Shown: positions 1 to 8,734, counted from the stretch's first letter. The stretch is 64,000 nucleotides of DNA from Pseudomonadales bacterium (GCA_024234615.1 JACKNY010000001.1:1-64000); one strand, 5' to 3'. Translations and numbers: made by a program. Notes: a model not told the origin generated them from the sequence alone.

Positions 1-1086
1 ACCCGCCTTTGCCGGGCTGTCGCAAACGAATTGCAGGTACTTGAGCATGCCCCGCGCATTGGCAAAGGCCGCATGGTCGGCAATGGTTTGGTTGGGAAAC
101 CAGTTGGCGATATCGCTGGCCAGGGCGGCACTACCGCCACCCACAAACAGCACCCGATCGAGCTCTGCACCGAGACCGAGCTTACGGCGGGTTTCGGTAT
201 AGAGCCGCTCGACCAACGCGCGCTTGGCGTCCGCCACCATCGTTGAGACATCGTGGTCTTTGCCATGCAGCCGCAATCGATTTGTCTCGACCGCGCGACT
301 GATGCTCTGCTCACCCAGCTCGCCGAGTTCGAACCGTTGCTGTATGCCATTGGCCACGCTTTGTTTGACATTCAACATGCCACAATTGAGCGAGCCCGAG
401 GATCCGTGAACGATGCCCTGATCCTGAACGACGACATAATCGGTCGTGCGCCCGCCGATATCGACTATCGCAATGGGCGCGTTGACGCGATCAGCATCCA
501 GCGTCACGCCATCTTCAGTCATGACGATGACGAAGTCGTACCAGGCAGCCAGAGCTTCCGGAATGACCTCATGAAACGCAATACTCACCTTGCGCATTCG
601 ATGCGCTGCTTTGTGAGACACAACGGGTTCGACCGTCAGTTTCAGGCTATTCGTTTTCGCCTGGATCACCTGTCGACGCTGCTCACCATCGTTGCGGTAA
701 AACGCAGAGACCGGTAGTCCCGTCACCACATGGACGGATCGACCCGAAAAGCCTGCTTGCTGCAATGCATGCTGAACGATCACGCGGTTCAGTGCCGAAC
801 CCGGGTATTCATCGAACTGTGTGGGTTCGCCATCCACGGCGCCGACGGAATAGACGGTGCCGCCCGTTTCGTACTCGAAAATCTTTTGTTCGTCGTCACG
901 AATCCAGGTGACGCCAGCCGACCCCATGCGCGCCCGTGACGGGACCGCAACGAGGCGTCCGTCCGGTAAAGCCACTTTGGTATAGGCGTAGCCATCATCC
1001 AGGCCCGCCTGCCCCACATCCATGGCTTGGGCCGACGGGGAAGGCCCATCGGTATCGGCAAATTTTTCGTCAGTCAATTCGGTCAT
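1..1086 (-). CDS. ParM/StbA-family actin-like plasmid segregation ATPase (partial, C-terminus outside window)
   Basis: The first 362 codons are open and run off the left edge. The actin-fold ATPase motifs are visible: an N-terminal phosphate-binding start (DVGQAGLDDGYAYTKVAL, about residues 23-40), a second phosphate motif (DIGGRTTDYVVV) near residue 200 and an adenosine-binding VLFVGGGSAAL near residue 320. Such proteins form filaments that separate plasmid or ICE copies. The ATG at 1086 has a modest GGAA upstream. It lies 25 bases after the small StbB/ParR-like gene and probably shares its transcript. Family assignment is strong; whether it segregates the excised ICE is inference. Confidence 0.85.
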   Translation of the reverse strand, partial: MTELTDEKFADTDGPSPSAQAMDVGQAGLDDGYAYTKVALPDGRLVAVPSRARMGSAGVTWIRDDEQKIFEYETGGTVYSVGAVDGEPTQFDEYPGSALNRVIVQHALQQAGFSGRSVHVVTGLPVSAFYRNDGEQRRQVIQAKTNSLKLTVEPVVSHKAAHRMRKVSIAFHEVIPEALAAWYDFVIVMTEDGVTLDADRVNAPIAIVDIGGRTTDYVVVQDQGIVHGSSGSLNCGMLNVKQSVANGIQQRFELGELGEQSISRAVETNRLRLHGKDHDVSTMVADAKRALVERLYTETRRKLGLGAELDRVLFVGGGSAALASDIANWFPNQTIADHAAFANARGMLKYLQFVCDSPAKAG

Positions 1087-1111
1087 GTCGTTTTATTCCA
1101 GGTTTGTGTTT

Positions 1112-1501
1112 TTACTCACCGATCACTCGCCTCAGGTGCGTGAAGGGCTTGGCGGGATCGGCGACCGATGTGGAACAGCTGCGATCCATGCGGTGCGTGA
1201 GTGAGTCGTTGGACGGGCTGGCAACGGTCTTACTGGCCTGTTGACTGGTCTGGTCAGACGCACGTTTGCCTGGCCGGGGGCTGTTCAGATCCGGGGGACG
1301 CCTGAGCGAGGCACCCGCCGACAATGGTGGTTCGGATTTGAGGACCTGACATTCGCTGCGAAACGCAGTCAACACCAGCTGCCGCAACCACTCGCTTTGC
1401 CGGTCTTTGGGTAACCGGTACAGACGCTGGAGCACCATCGCTTCCAGCGGAATACGCGTATCCAGCAAAATGCAGATTTGCTGCAGCGCATTGGCAGCCA
1501 T
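1112..1501 (-). CDS. Small ICE protein, possibly StbB/ParR-like DNA-binding partner of ParM
   Basis: This 129-residue protein sits between the TIGR03761 gene (5 bases upstream) and parM (25 bases downstream). Residues 10-50 (ILLDTRIPLEAMVLQRLYRL, then WLRQLVLTAF) look like a short strand followed by two helices, as in ribbon-helix-helix ParR/StbB proteins. The rest is a low-complexity Ser/Pro/Arg-rich tail. Position beside an actin-like ATPase fits a centromere-binding adaptor. I recognise no named family, and the RHH reading is inference from pattern and context. Confidence 0.6.
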   Translation of the reverse strand: MAANALQQICILLDTRIPLEAMVLQRLYRLPKDRQSEWLRQLVLTAFRSECQVLKSEPPLSAGASLRRPPDLNSPRPGKRASDQTSQQASKTVASPSNDSLTHRMDRSCSTSVADPAKPFTHLRRVIGE

Positions 1502-1506
1502 GGCGG

Positions 1507-2247
1507 TTACGCATCACCTGTGAATACAGGGACGCTTTCCTCAGTCGGTTGAAATGCCACGGGACGCAAGGAGGGTAGCCTGTCACCGGTCAGAATATCC
1601 GGAGGAATCTCGCCCATCCGTTCGATGGCTTTGAGCGCTGCCGGCGATCCTTGTCGGATGTCAGCGCGACGAATATCCAGGCTGTGATACCCCTGGGGCA
1701 GCGCAAATACCCGACGCACCCAGCGCCCGCTACCCGATAGCTGTTCGGTGAGATCCTTGCCGATGTCGAGACCCAGGTGATGCAACGTCAAGTCGGCGCA
1801 CATCAGCTGGTCGTATTCGCCCAGCAACTGGGCAGCACGAAAGGCGTAGGGGTTGGCGAACTGCAGTGAAACACGCTGCGGACGACTGGATTGCGCTACC
1901 GAAAATTGCAGTGCGCTGTTGGTCGGCGCCATCAATGCATCCAACCTTTGCTGTAGTTCGCGTAGCTGAGTACGGACATCGGCGATACCCTCTTCCACTT
2001 TGAGCAGCCACCAGTCCGCGTAGGGATCGTCAAAGCGTATGGCCTGCCAAAGCGACTTCAGACGATCGGCAAAGCCGATCAGGCCGATGATCGCAGGTTT
2101 ACCCTCTCCGGCTCGCCGACCCCGGATGAGGCTCTGTGCCTGATACGTTTGAATCGTCAACCAGACCTCGCCCTGCAGGGCGCCAGGCCCACTCTCACGG
2201 TGATTCGAGTCGGCTGATTGAAGAGAGGGTTCAGCAGCTGGTTGCAT
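1507..2247 (-). CDS. ICE protein of the TIGR03761 (PFL_4669) family
   Basis: The 246-residue product matches what I know of the TIGR03761 family, conserved in PFGI-1 and SPI-7-like elements and of unknown function. Recognisable parts are GEVWLTIQTYQAQSLIRGR near the N-terminus, GLIGFADRLKSLWQAI, a DDPYADWWLLKVEE segment and a Leu-rich helical stretch around residue 100. The frame is open back to 2415, but the ATG at 2247 has a GGGGAG ribosome site and the family start, so I use it. It lies between the replication gene and the parM pair, the usual family order. Confidence 0.8.
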   Translation of the reverse strand: MQPAAEPSLQSADSNHRESGPGALQGEVWLTIQTYQAQSLIRGRRAGEGKPAIIGLIGFADRLKSLWQAIRFDDPYADWWLLKVEEGIADVRTQLRELQQRLDALMAPTNSALQFSVAQSSRPQRVSLQFANPYAFRAAQLLGEYDQLMCADLTLHHLGLDIGKDLTEQLSGSGRWVRRVFALPQGYHSLDIRRADIRQGSPAALKAIERMGEIPPDILTGDRLPSLRPVAFQPTEESVPVFTGDA

Positions 2248-2437
2248 GGATATCGCTCCCCTGAAGGTTGTTTGCCAGAGTCTATGAATCCACAAACGGT
2301 CCAACCGAACCACGGAATATCCAGCCGGGCACTGTTTTCGTTTTGGCTGTCGCTTTCTGGGGAGTGCGGTCGAGTGGTTCCACTGGAAACAGCGCAGCGG
2401 TTTCTGGAATGCCACGATGGCAATCGAGGGGATGGGA

Positions 2438-3706
2438 TTACTTGTCCAGGTTCAACGAGGCCCGCAACTTGGCCAGCTGTTCGCGACCATAGGCCTGTGA
2501 GCGTTCCCGCTCTTCGGCGGTTTTGGCTTTCTGCGCTTCATCTTCCGGCGGCCGGACATGGGAGGCCCGCTCCTGGCGTGCTTCGACGACCTTGATCCCC
2601 AGGTTGGGAACGAACTCGCCCTTCTGGGCAGCTTTGCACAGTGAGTGCAGGAACCGCAGCTCGTCATAGACGGGCTTCATGCCCTTCTGCTCAGAGGACA
2701 GGCGCCCCTGCAACTCATCCAACACCAATTGCCGATCTTCAGGGTTGATCATCGCCAGATAGCGATCAGCCAAGAGCTTCTGGTTGTCAGACAACCGCGG
2801 CGGGTAAATCAGTGCTTGATCCGTTGGCAGCGATCCTGGTGAACTCGATTCTGAAAATGCTTTCTTATCAACGTAGGTATTTGTTGTAGGGGTTGTTGTA
2901 GTTGTTTTTTTATAATCACTACTACAACCACTACTGTAGTGTCCTTCTGCTTCCACCTTTGATTTTTGGTGCTGGCTCGATGGTTCAGCCAACCTGCTTT
3001 CTGCCGGCTTTTTCAGTTGGTCGAGGCTGGCGGCGTGAAACGTAAAATAGCGACCGCCCTTGTTTTGATTTCTACTGTTCTGATTTCTGCTGGCCCCTGA
3101 CAGATGTTGCGCCGCCTGTAAGCGGCGCTCGATGATCGATTCCTGTCGGCCCAGATCGCCCGCCTGAATGTCTTTGTCCAAACTTGCGAGTACGGCCTGC
3201 GCCACGCGCTGCACGCGAGCATGGTGGTGGTCCTGAGCCTGGGTGACGAACGCCATGTAACCCTCGTCCAGGAAAAGCGCATCGGCCAGCGGCAAGGGTT
3301 CATCGTGAAGGCTGTAGACGTTGCCAGTAAAGCGGCCGCTTTTCTGCCGGACTCTCGCGCACAAGGTCAACCAACGCGTCAGCCGCAGAATCGCAATGGC
3401 CCGGGAAATCGTGGAGGTGGATGCCACATTGGTTTTCGCAGCGATGGTGTCGTAATCGGGAAACGCCGTTCGCCCGCCGGTCTCTCTGGCGTGGAGCATG
3501 ATAACCATCCACACCAGTTTATCGACAGGTTCCAGCACCGGGTCCTGAATGACCAGGGCGGGCACAGCCTGGTGCCAGTTGCCCATGAACAACATGGCAT
3601 CCGGTAGCGATGGATCGCTCTGGTCACGGACCTTGGCGACGGTCGCTTTGATCAGTGCGTCTAGCGCCAGCGTCTCGGGTCGTAGCGCATCTTCTTCATG
3701 CGCCAT
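2438..3706 (-). CDS. STY4528-family ICE/pathogenicity-island replication protein
   Basis: The 422-residue product matches the STY4528 family, thought to act in replication of the excised circular element. The N-terminal half carries a winged-helix DNA-binding region: KLVWMVIMLHARETGG, DYDTIAAKTNVASTSTIS and RAIAILRLTRWLTLC are the helix-turn-helix part at residues 65-140. A Ser/Thr/Asn-rich linker follows and a charged helical C-terminus closes it. The frame extends upstream to 3907, but the ATG at 3706 overlaps the stop of the DUF2857 gene by 11 bases and gives the family start (MAHEEDAL), consistent with coupled translation. No catalytic residues are recognised, so the mechanism is unknown. 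Confidence 0.85.
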   Translation of the reverse strand: MAHEEDALRPETLALDALIKATVAKVRDQSDPSLPDAMLFMGNWHQAVPALVIQDPVLEPVDKLVWMVIMLHARETGGRTAFPDYDTIAAKTNVASTSTISRAIAILRLTRWLTLCARVRQKSGRFTGNVYSLHDEPLPLADALFLDEGYMAFVTQAQDHHHARVQRVAQAVLASLDKDIQAGDLGRQESIIERRLQAAQHLSGASRNQNSRNQNKGGRYFTFHAASLDQLKKPAESRLAEPSSQHQKSKVEAEGHYSSGCSSDYKKTTTTTPTTNTYVDKKAFSESSSPGSLPTDQALIYPPRLSDNQKLLADRYLAMINPEDRQLVLDELQGRLSSEQKGMKPVYDELRFLHSLCKAAQKGEFVPNLGIKVVEARQERASHVRPPEDEAQKAKTAEERERSQAYGREQLAKLRASLNLDK

Positions 3707-4298
3707 GCTCGGCAACCCGGTCGGGCGGTGTGGCACTGAGGCCTTCGCCGTAGGTTTCCCAACGCTGCACCAACGCCCAGATCGAACGTAATCCGATGCC
3801 GGTCTGTTGCTGTAGGTCGAGATAGTCAGTAGCAGATAAGGCGTTTTGTTCTCGTGCCTCGATCCGCTCCTGCCACGCATACCAGAGTGCATGCGTATCA
3901 GTTTCATTCAGCTCAGGTGGTCTACCCACAGACGGTGCCAACGTCAGCAGTCGGCGCCAACGCGTGTATTCCCGCGAGCTCCAACCGAACAACTGTTGCA
4001 TCATCTCCAGGGGAGCATCGGCGACCAACAGTTCACGCTGCAGATCATCGGATTCCCGCTGATGACGCAAATTATCGAGCATCGGCCAGAAAACCGTTCG
4101 ATCAAGCGCAATCTTCAGACAATGCACTCGGAGCGTATCGGCCCGATACAGATCGGCGAGGTTCATTTCCTTGAGGGCGTCCAACTCTTTGGGACCAAAG
4201 TTCATGGCACGCAATGCCTGCTGATCGCCTTCTGCCAGGCAGCGCATGGCGTAGAGCAGCACGGCTGTCGTGAGGTCGGCTTCCTTATTCGACGACAT
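3696..4298 (-). CDS. DUF2857-domain ICE protein
   Basis: The 200-residue product resembles the DUF2857 (STY4526-type) proteins found between parB and the replication gene in SPI-7-like islands. It is mostly helical, with the conserved-looking QLFGWSSREYTRWRRLLTL around residue 105 and GRPPELNETDTHALWYAW further on. Its start overlaps the ParB stop by 14 bases and its stop overlaps the replication gene start by 11, so the three are translated as a unit. Biochemical role unknown; a regulatory or replication-accessory job is inferred from position. Confidence 0.8.
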   Translation of the reverse strand: MSSNKEADLTTAVLLYAMRCLAEGDQQALRAMNFGPKELDALKEMNLADLYRADTLRVHCLKIALDRTVFWPMLDNLRHQRESDDLQRELLVADAPLEMMQQLFGWSSREYTRWRRLLTLAPSVGRPPELNETDTHALWYAWQERIEAREQNALSATDYLDLQQQTGIGLRSIWALVQRWETYGEGLSATPPDRVAEHGA

Positions 4299-5745
4299 CG
4301 CATTCAGTCTCTGCGTTTTCCCATAGCTCGATGCCGGTATCGAAGGCGAGTCGTTTGAGGGAACGGTAGGCTTCCATCATTTGCAGCAGACTCTGCCAGT
4401 CCGGCGGATTGAGCTGCTGCCATAACTGGCTACTGAGGTGGCCCGGATCCGGTGTCCAGACGCTACCAAAGAGAAGCTCGGCGTCATGGGATGCCAACGC
4501 CTGGTAGAGCGTCGAATCCTGATCGAGATGCGCCAGCACACAATCGACCGGTGCCGAGGTCAACTCCGAACTGGCGGCCAGCTGCCACCAGAGTGCAGAC
4601 ACCAGGCCCAAGGCATCGGGATCAAGCACATCACGCAATTCCTGTGGTGGTACATCGATCAGCAAAAATCCCAACCCCTGATCGGGAAGCGGTTTGAGTG
4701 CTGCACTCAACCCGTGGGCAGCGGCCAATGCCGCAGCCTGAAGGCATAGCTGATCCCGCAGGGCACCAATATCCTTTAACTTACCGGTACGGTTAGGTGT
4801 AGCCGTTGAGTCCGCAGCAGCGGGAGCCTGTGCTGGCATGTCCTCGCCGGCTTTTTGCTCATTATCAGCGGAAGCCTCAGACTCGACTTCCTCCATTCGC
4901 CCATCGTCCTGGTCGTCGAGGGTGTTATCAGGAAAGTCGAAGGGCCGACCGGCCAGGCAGGCATCCATCTCCAGATGAATCACTTGCCGGTTTTGTTCGG
5001 ATTCCACTGCAATTTCGTTGACCAGTGCATCGTGCAGCGGCTGGATATCCCACTCGGCACCATCGTGGCGACGACACAACTCGGCAAAGACACTTTCGAA
5101 GTCGGCGTCGTCACCCAATCCGCGTCGCTTCCAGATTGTCTGGGCCGCGCGCTGCAGGGCACGAATTCTTTCCACCTGGGGTCGGCCCAATCCAGCGGCC
5201 AACGCTTTCGGCATCAATGGCCACAGGACTTCAACGGCATAGCCCATTTTGGAAATCATGCTGTGGCTGAGACCGAAACCACGTTCTTTGAATAGCTCTT
5301 CCAACTGTCGCTGGGACAAGCTGTCGACGGCCAGCTCCTGCTCCAACAACGCCTTCGCTTCGAATACGGCCAGGGCTTTGTCGATAAAAGGCAGGCCTCC
5401 GCGCAATTCGTTTTCGCGAAGGTGTGCAAACAACACATTGGATTCCTGCGACCAGGTTCTGACGACACAGTCCACCCAACGGAACCGCTCCTCCCCGGTT
5501 TCCTCCCACAGCTCTTTGAGGATTTTCAGTCGCGTGTTGCCGCCACTGTGGAGGACGTACTCCGGTTCTCCGGGCTTCTGCGACAACACCAGCGGCTGAT
5601 CCAATCCTTCTGCCTGAATGGATGCTTTGATCCGCGCGTACTCAGGGTTTGGCTGGCGACGCGGATTACGGGCGTAGTGATGAATGCGACTCACCTCCAC
5701 TCGCGCCACCTTGTCGGTGGTGGGTGTTTGCTCAAGCGCAGACAT
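4285..5745 (-). CDS. ICE-type ParB family partition protein
   Basis: The 486-residue protein has the ParB/Srx N-terminal domain: VEVSRIHHYARNPRR, then IKASIQAEGLDQPLVLS and the HSGGNTRLKIL nucleotide-binding box near residue 75. A helix-turn-helix (SLSQRQLEELFKERGFGLSH, about 160-180) follows, then a long acidic linker and a C-terminal domain. It is longer than chromosomal ParB (about 300) and matches the TIGR03764-type ICE proteins. Two upstream ATGs exist at 5769-5772, but the ATG at 5745 has a good AGGTGG site. It overlaps the Cro/YdaS-like gene by 14 bases. No parA gene is present in the window, which is unusual for this class. Confidence 0.85.
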   Translation of the reverse strand: MSALEQTPTTDKVARVEVSRIHHYARNPRRQPNPEYARIKASIQAEGLDQPLVLSQKPGEPEYVLHSGGNTRLKILKELWEETGEERFRWVDCVVRTWSQESNVLFAHLRENELRGGLPFIDKALAVFEAKALLEQELAVDSLSQRQLEELFKERGFGLSHSMISKMGYAVEVLWPLMPKALAAGLGRPQVERIRALQRAAQTIWKRRGLGDDADFESVFAELCRRHDGAEWDIQPLHDALVNEIAVESEQNRQVIHLEMDACLAGRPFDFPDNTLDDQDDGRMEEVESEASADNEQKAGEDMPAQAPAAADSTATPNRTGKLKDIGALRDQLCLQAAALAAAHGLSAALKPLPDQGLGFLLIDVPPQELRDVLDPDALGLVSALWWQLAASSELTSAPVDCVLAHLDQDSTLYQALASHDAELLFGSVWTPDPGHLSSQLWQQLNPPDWQSLLQMMEAYRSLKRLAFDTGIELWENAETECDVVE

Positions 5746-6022
5746 CGTCGCCACCTGCACCTTGCGCATCATCCGCTGGCGATACGTCGTAGAAGATTTC
5801 CGGGTGACGAACCATCGTGGCCCGGGGCACGGTCTCCAATCTGCCGTCGGACAGCCCTGCCACGATGCGGGTATAGCGCTCGATCTGGGTTGCCATCAGC
5901 GGACTGGCGTAACGATGTTGGCCGGCGATCTGATACAGGTAAGAGACCGAATCGTTGCACGCCGCAGCGACATCGGCTCGTTCCCGTTTGCTTGCAATTT
6001 TTAGAAATTCCTTTAGCTCCAT
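5732..6022 (-). CDS. YdaS/Cro-like transcriptional regulator
   Basis: The 96-residue protein begins MELKEFLKIASKRERADVAA and continues with a helix-turn-helix (NDSVSYLYQIAGQHRYASPL, about 25-45), like YdaS/Cro-type phage antirepressors. It is first in the leftward parB operon and divergent from the CI/LexA-like repressor, the usual cro/cI arrangement. The ATG at 6022 is chosen because further upstream starts fall inside an operator-like repeat at 6032-6040. Family membership is fairly clear; the binding site is inferred. Confidence 0.75.
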   Translation of the reverse strand: MELKEFLKIASKRERADVAAACNDSVSYLYQIAGQHRYASPLMATQIERYTRIVAGLSDGRLETVPRATMVRHPEIFYDVSPADDAQGAGGDDVCA

Positions 6023-6031
6023 GCTTAGAAA

Positions 6032-6109
6032 CATTAGCACCGTGCAAACAGACCATCAACGAGCGAAGTCCGCTTTTTGTTTATCCTTCTGCTAAATTTT
6101 ATGCTAATG
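6032..6109. promoter_or_regulatory. Divergent operator region between YdaS-like gene and S24 repressor
   Basis: CATTAGCAC occurs at 6032-6040 and its near-complement ATGCTAATG at 6101-6109, with a second TGCTAA at 6090-6095 spaced 12 bases from it. At 6034-6048 the element reads TTAGC-N5-GCAAA, close to the dyad TTAGC-N5-GCTAA found at 7149-7163. The same nine-mer recurs before the excisionase gene. I read these as operators of the S24 repressor, controlling both divergent transcripts. Confidence 0.55.
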
Positions 6110-6117
6110 TATTTCGC

Positions 6118-6795
6118 ATGACGCTAAAACTTAACCAGGTCCGGCTCCGCAACCTTGAGATTCTGATTAGCGAAGCTGGGTCAGCGGCCAAGCTGGCGCG
6201 CGCAGCCGGGACCAATAGCTCCTACTTGAGCCAGGTGCGGAATCAACTTCCCACCAAGAAAGGCACACCCCGTTCGATTGGAGACGAACTGGCTGAAAAG
6301 CTGGAAAAGGCAATGAAAAAGCCCCAGGGATGGATGGATACACCACATACAGAGAAGTCGGGGCAGGCTGAGGAACACAATGCCCACGCCGGTCCAGATT
6401 TACGGAGCCTCCACCCGCTGATCTCCTGGGTGCAGGCCGGGAATTGGTACGAGATCTCTGAAAGCTTCGTGCCCGCCTATGGCGCGGAGCTTTTACCCTG
6501 CCCGGTGAGATGCAGCCCGGAATCCTTTGTGCTCAGGGTTCGCGGGAGCAGCATGGAACCCAAATTCCACGAAGGTGACCTGATTTTTGTCGACCCCAGT
6601 GTCATACCGGATCACGGTAAATTTGTGGTCGTTCGCCTGGAACAATCCAACGAAGCGACCTTCAAGCAGCTCATCATCGAAGAAGGCAAGCAGTACCTGA
6701 AGGCGCTCAATCCTGACTGGCCGAACCGGATCATCGAGGTGGATGAAGAAGCGACGATTTGCGGCGTCATCGTGTTCAAGGGCGAAGTGGTGTGA
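6118..6795 (+). CDS. LexA/CI-like S24 peptidase repressor
   Basis: The 225-residue protein joins an N-terminal helix-turn-helix (SAAKLARAAGTNSSYLSQVRN, about 20-41) to a C-terminal S24 self-cleavage domain. The catalytic serine is S145 in RGSSMEP and the lysine is K183 in TFKQL, 38 residues later, as in LexA. Such repressors hold an integrative element silent and fall off when RecA filaments promote self-cleavage. A longer open frame runs upstream, but the ATG at 6118 gives the natural start. It is divergent from the Cro/YdaS-like gene and is followed by alpA after 27 bases. The cleavage site was not assigned. Confidence 0.9.
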   Translation: MTLKLNQVRLRNLEILISEAGSAAKLARAAGTNSSYLSQVRNQLPTKKGTPRSIGDELAEKLEKAMKKPQGWMDTPHTEKSGQAEEHNAHAGPDLRSLHPLISWVQAGNWYEISESFVPAYGAELLPCPVRCSPESFVLRVRGSSMEPKFHEGDLIFVDPSVIPDHGKFVVVRLEQSNEATFKQLIIEEGKQYLKALNPDWPNRIIEVDEEATICGVIVFKGEVV

Positions 6796-6822
6796 ATTCG
6801 ATTCATCCTTAAGAGAGCGCCC

Positions 6823-7056
6823 ATGACCAACGATACCCGGCAAGCAACTACCCTGATCAACCGCAAGACGTTACTGGCGATGATTCCGCTTGCGGATCGA
6901 ACCATCTACGACATGGAAAAACGCGGCGACTTTCCGCGCCGTATCGTTCTGACGAGTCGCAATGTTGCCTGGGATCTGGCTGAAGTCGAGCAATGGATCG
7001 AGGCACGCAAGCAGTCGTCTGCCCAGGCGTGTAAACCTGGCATACCGATGCGATAA
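6823..7056 (+). CDS. AlpA-family transcriptional regulator
   Basis: The 77-residue protein is a typical AlpA/Phage_AlpA regulator: LINRKTLLAMIPLADRTIYD forms the winged-helix recognition region, followed by EKRGDFPRRIVL, RNVAWDLAEVEQWI and EARKQ. AlpA proteins activate excision and early genes of integrated elements. AAGAGAG lies 8-10 bases before the ATG. It sits between repressor and excisionase, consistent with a switch for excision. It probably shares the repressor transcript. Confidence 0.85.
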   Translation: MTNDTRQATTLINRKTLLAMIPLADRTIYDMEKRGDFPRRIVLTSRNVAWDLAEVEQWIEARKQSSAQACKPGIPMR

Positions 7057-7143
7057 GTCCCCCCAGTTTCAGACTGGTTACCTGTGCGGCCAGCAACCAT
7101 TTAGCTCCCTGATAAAAAGATAGCCAGCCTTCGCCCTTGAAGT

Positions 7144-7210
7144 TATAATTAGCTCAGTGCTAATGTTTTGATCATCCAGACCAGGCTGGCCAAAGCTTCA
7201 CCATTAGCAC
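7144..7210 (+). promoter_or_regulatory. Putative promoter and operators for the excisionase-integrase genes
   Basis: A consensus -10 (TATAAT, 7144-7149) has no good -35. It is directly followed by the dyad TTAGC-N5-GCTAA at 7149-7163, whose right part GTGCTAATG (7157-7165) is the exact complement of the nine-mer CATTAGCAC at 7202-7210 and at 6032-6040. Placement over the start region of an xis-int transcript fits repression by the S24 protein. The site assignment is inference from repetition. Confidence 0.5.
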
Positions 7211-7257
7211 AACGGGAAGATGGCCCCGGGTCGTAAACGACCATAGGGACCCGAATC

Positions 7258-7449
7258 ATGAAATGGGTAAAGCTACCCAAGTATTGCGAATTGAGCGGTG
7301 ACACCGCCAACGCGGTTCATGCCCGCCGCAAAAAAGGGCTTTGGTTGGATGGCGTTCATTGCCAGGTGAGGAATCACACGTTGTGGATCAATGTCGAGGC
7401 AGTTGAGAAATGGGTAGAGAACGGTCTGTTAAGCTCGCGCAAGGCGTAA
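7258..7449 (+). CDS. Excisionase-like small DNA-binding protein
   Basis: This 63-residue protein has the compact form of Xis/excisionase-like winged-helix proteins: KWVKLPKYCELSGDTANAVH, then RRKKGLWLDG, a strand pair and NVEAVEKWVENG at the end. It overlaps the integrase start by 40 bases, the usual xis-int arrangement. It would bend DNA at the att site and direct the integrase to excision. It is short and the family is divergent, so assignment leans partly on position. Confidence 0.75.
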   Translation: MKWVKLPKYCELSGDTANAVHARRKKGLWLDGVHCQVRNHTLWINVEAVEKWVENGLLSSRKA

Positions 7450-8651
7450 GGGTACGCACCTACGCCAGTGGCACGCAGACTATCGAGATACAATTTCAGT
7501 ATCGCGGTGTGCAATGCAAGGAAACCCTGTCCTCGCTGGATCCATCCAAGAAAGGCGATCAGCGCTACGCCATCAACCTGAAGGCCGAAGTGGAAGGCGC
7601 CATCGAGCGGCAGACCTTTCAATACGAAGCATTCTTTCCTGAGTCCAAACGCGCTCGACTGTTCGGGCACGCGAACTCCCAAATCACGATCCGAGAGCTG
7701 ATTGAAGAGTGGCTTCAGGACATCGAGCGCACGCATCCACACAGTACCTACCGGTGTTACCGGAAGAGCTGCAATGCCCACCTGTTTCCGAAATTCGGCG
7801 ATATCCGTGCGCGCGATCTAACGCCGCAACACATTCGCGCCTGGATTCGGGAGCGCAGCGGGACCCTGAAAAGCATCCGCAATGATTTGACCCCGCTTCG
7901 TGCGGTTCTGGATCGGGCGTTGAACGATGACATCATAGATCGCAATCCGCTGGACAAGATCAAGGTCAGCAAACTGGTAGATCGCAACCAGGCCAAGACC
8001 GATTACGAAGTCGATCCCTTTACGACCCGAGAAATCGACAAGGTGCTGCAAAGCGCCCTCATCTACGATCCGCGCATTCGGAATCTGCTCAAGTTTGCGT
8101 TCTTCACCGGTCTGAGAACGTCAGAGTTGTTTGGCCTGCAATGGGGTGATGTCGACTGGGACCAACGTGAAGTGCATATTCAACGGGCGGTGGTCGAGCG
8201 CAAATTAAAGGAAACCAAAACACGAGCCAGCAACCGGAAGGTTCTTCTGCTCCCTTCCGCTTATGAGGCGCTGAAGCACCAGAAACAATTCAGCTTTGTC
8301 GGCAGCGATTACATTTTTGTCCGACCGGACGACAAAGGTCCGTTCATTGATTATGAACATTTGGAACGACCCTGGAAGCATGTACTGAAAACGGCCAAGG
8401 TCCGTTATCGCAATCCGTACCAAACCCGCCACACCTACGCGAGTCAGTTACTTTCGGGCGGTGAAAATCCCTTGTTCGTCGCGCAACAGATGGGACACAA
8501 GACCACCGAGATGATCATGCGCCATTACGGGCGCTGGGTTGAGCAGGGTGATCAACGGCAGCGGCACGTGTTCGTCTCCGATTTCGGCCAGGGCGTCAAG
8601 GAGGCACGTCCAGCATATACGCACAATGATAGCTGCGCCTCTGCAGCATAA
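7410..8651 (+). CDS. Tyrosine recombinase (site-specific integrase)
   Basis: The 413-residue integrase has an N-terminal arm-binding domain (about 1-85), a SAM-like core-binding domain (about 90-175) and a C-terminal catalytic domain. Catalytic residues are R236 (TGLRTSEL), R340-H341 (YQTRHTYAS; the first H of the HxxR box is replaced by Y, as in several ICE integrases), H363 (GHKTTEM) and the nucleophile Y373 (RHYGRW). It integrates and excises the element. The gene overlaps the excisionase. No tRNA follows it, so the target site is not evident. Confidence 0.92.
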   Translation: MGRERSVKLAQGVRVRTYASGTQTIEIQFQYRGVQCKETLSSLDPSKKGDQRYAINLKAEVEGAIERQTFQYEAFFPESKRARLFGHANSQITIRELIEEWLQDIERTHPHSTYRCYRKSCNAHLFPKFGDIRARDLTPQHIRAWIRERSGTLKSIRNDLTPLRAVLDRALNDDIIDRNPLDKIKVSKLVDRNQAKTDYEVDPFTTREIDKVLQSALIYDPRIRNLLKFAFFTGLRTSELFGLQWGDVDWDQREVHIQRAVVERKLKETKTRASNRKVLLLPSAYEALKHQKQFSFVGSDYIFVRPDDKGPFIDYEHLERPWKHVLKTAKVRYRNPYQTRHTYASQLLSGGENPLFVAQQMGHKTTEMIMRHYGRWVEQGDQRQRHVFVSDFGQGVKEARPAYTHNDSCASAA

Positions 8652-8734
8652 GCCGTCTAAAGATCAGCCCCCCCTGGCTGATTTACACACTCAACGTCGA
8701 CCCACCAAGGGATCTACCGTTTTGACACCTATAG

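Noticed and set aside
31..939. Several open plus-strand frames over the first kilobase
   Set aside because: They are antisense to the ParM/StbA gene, whose minus-strand frame is open for 362 codons and has clear actin-fold motifs.
5422..6117. N-terminal extension of the S24 repressor frame
   Set aside because: The upstream part is antisense to parB and the YdaS-like gene; the natural start at 6118 gives the helix-turn-helix at the usual place.
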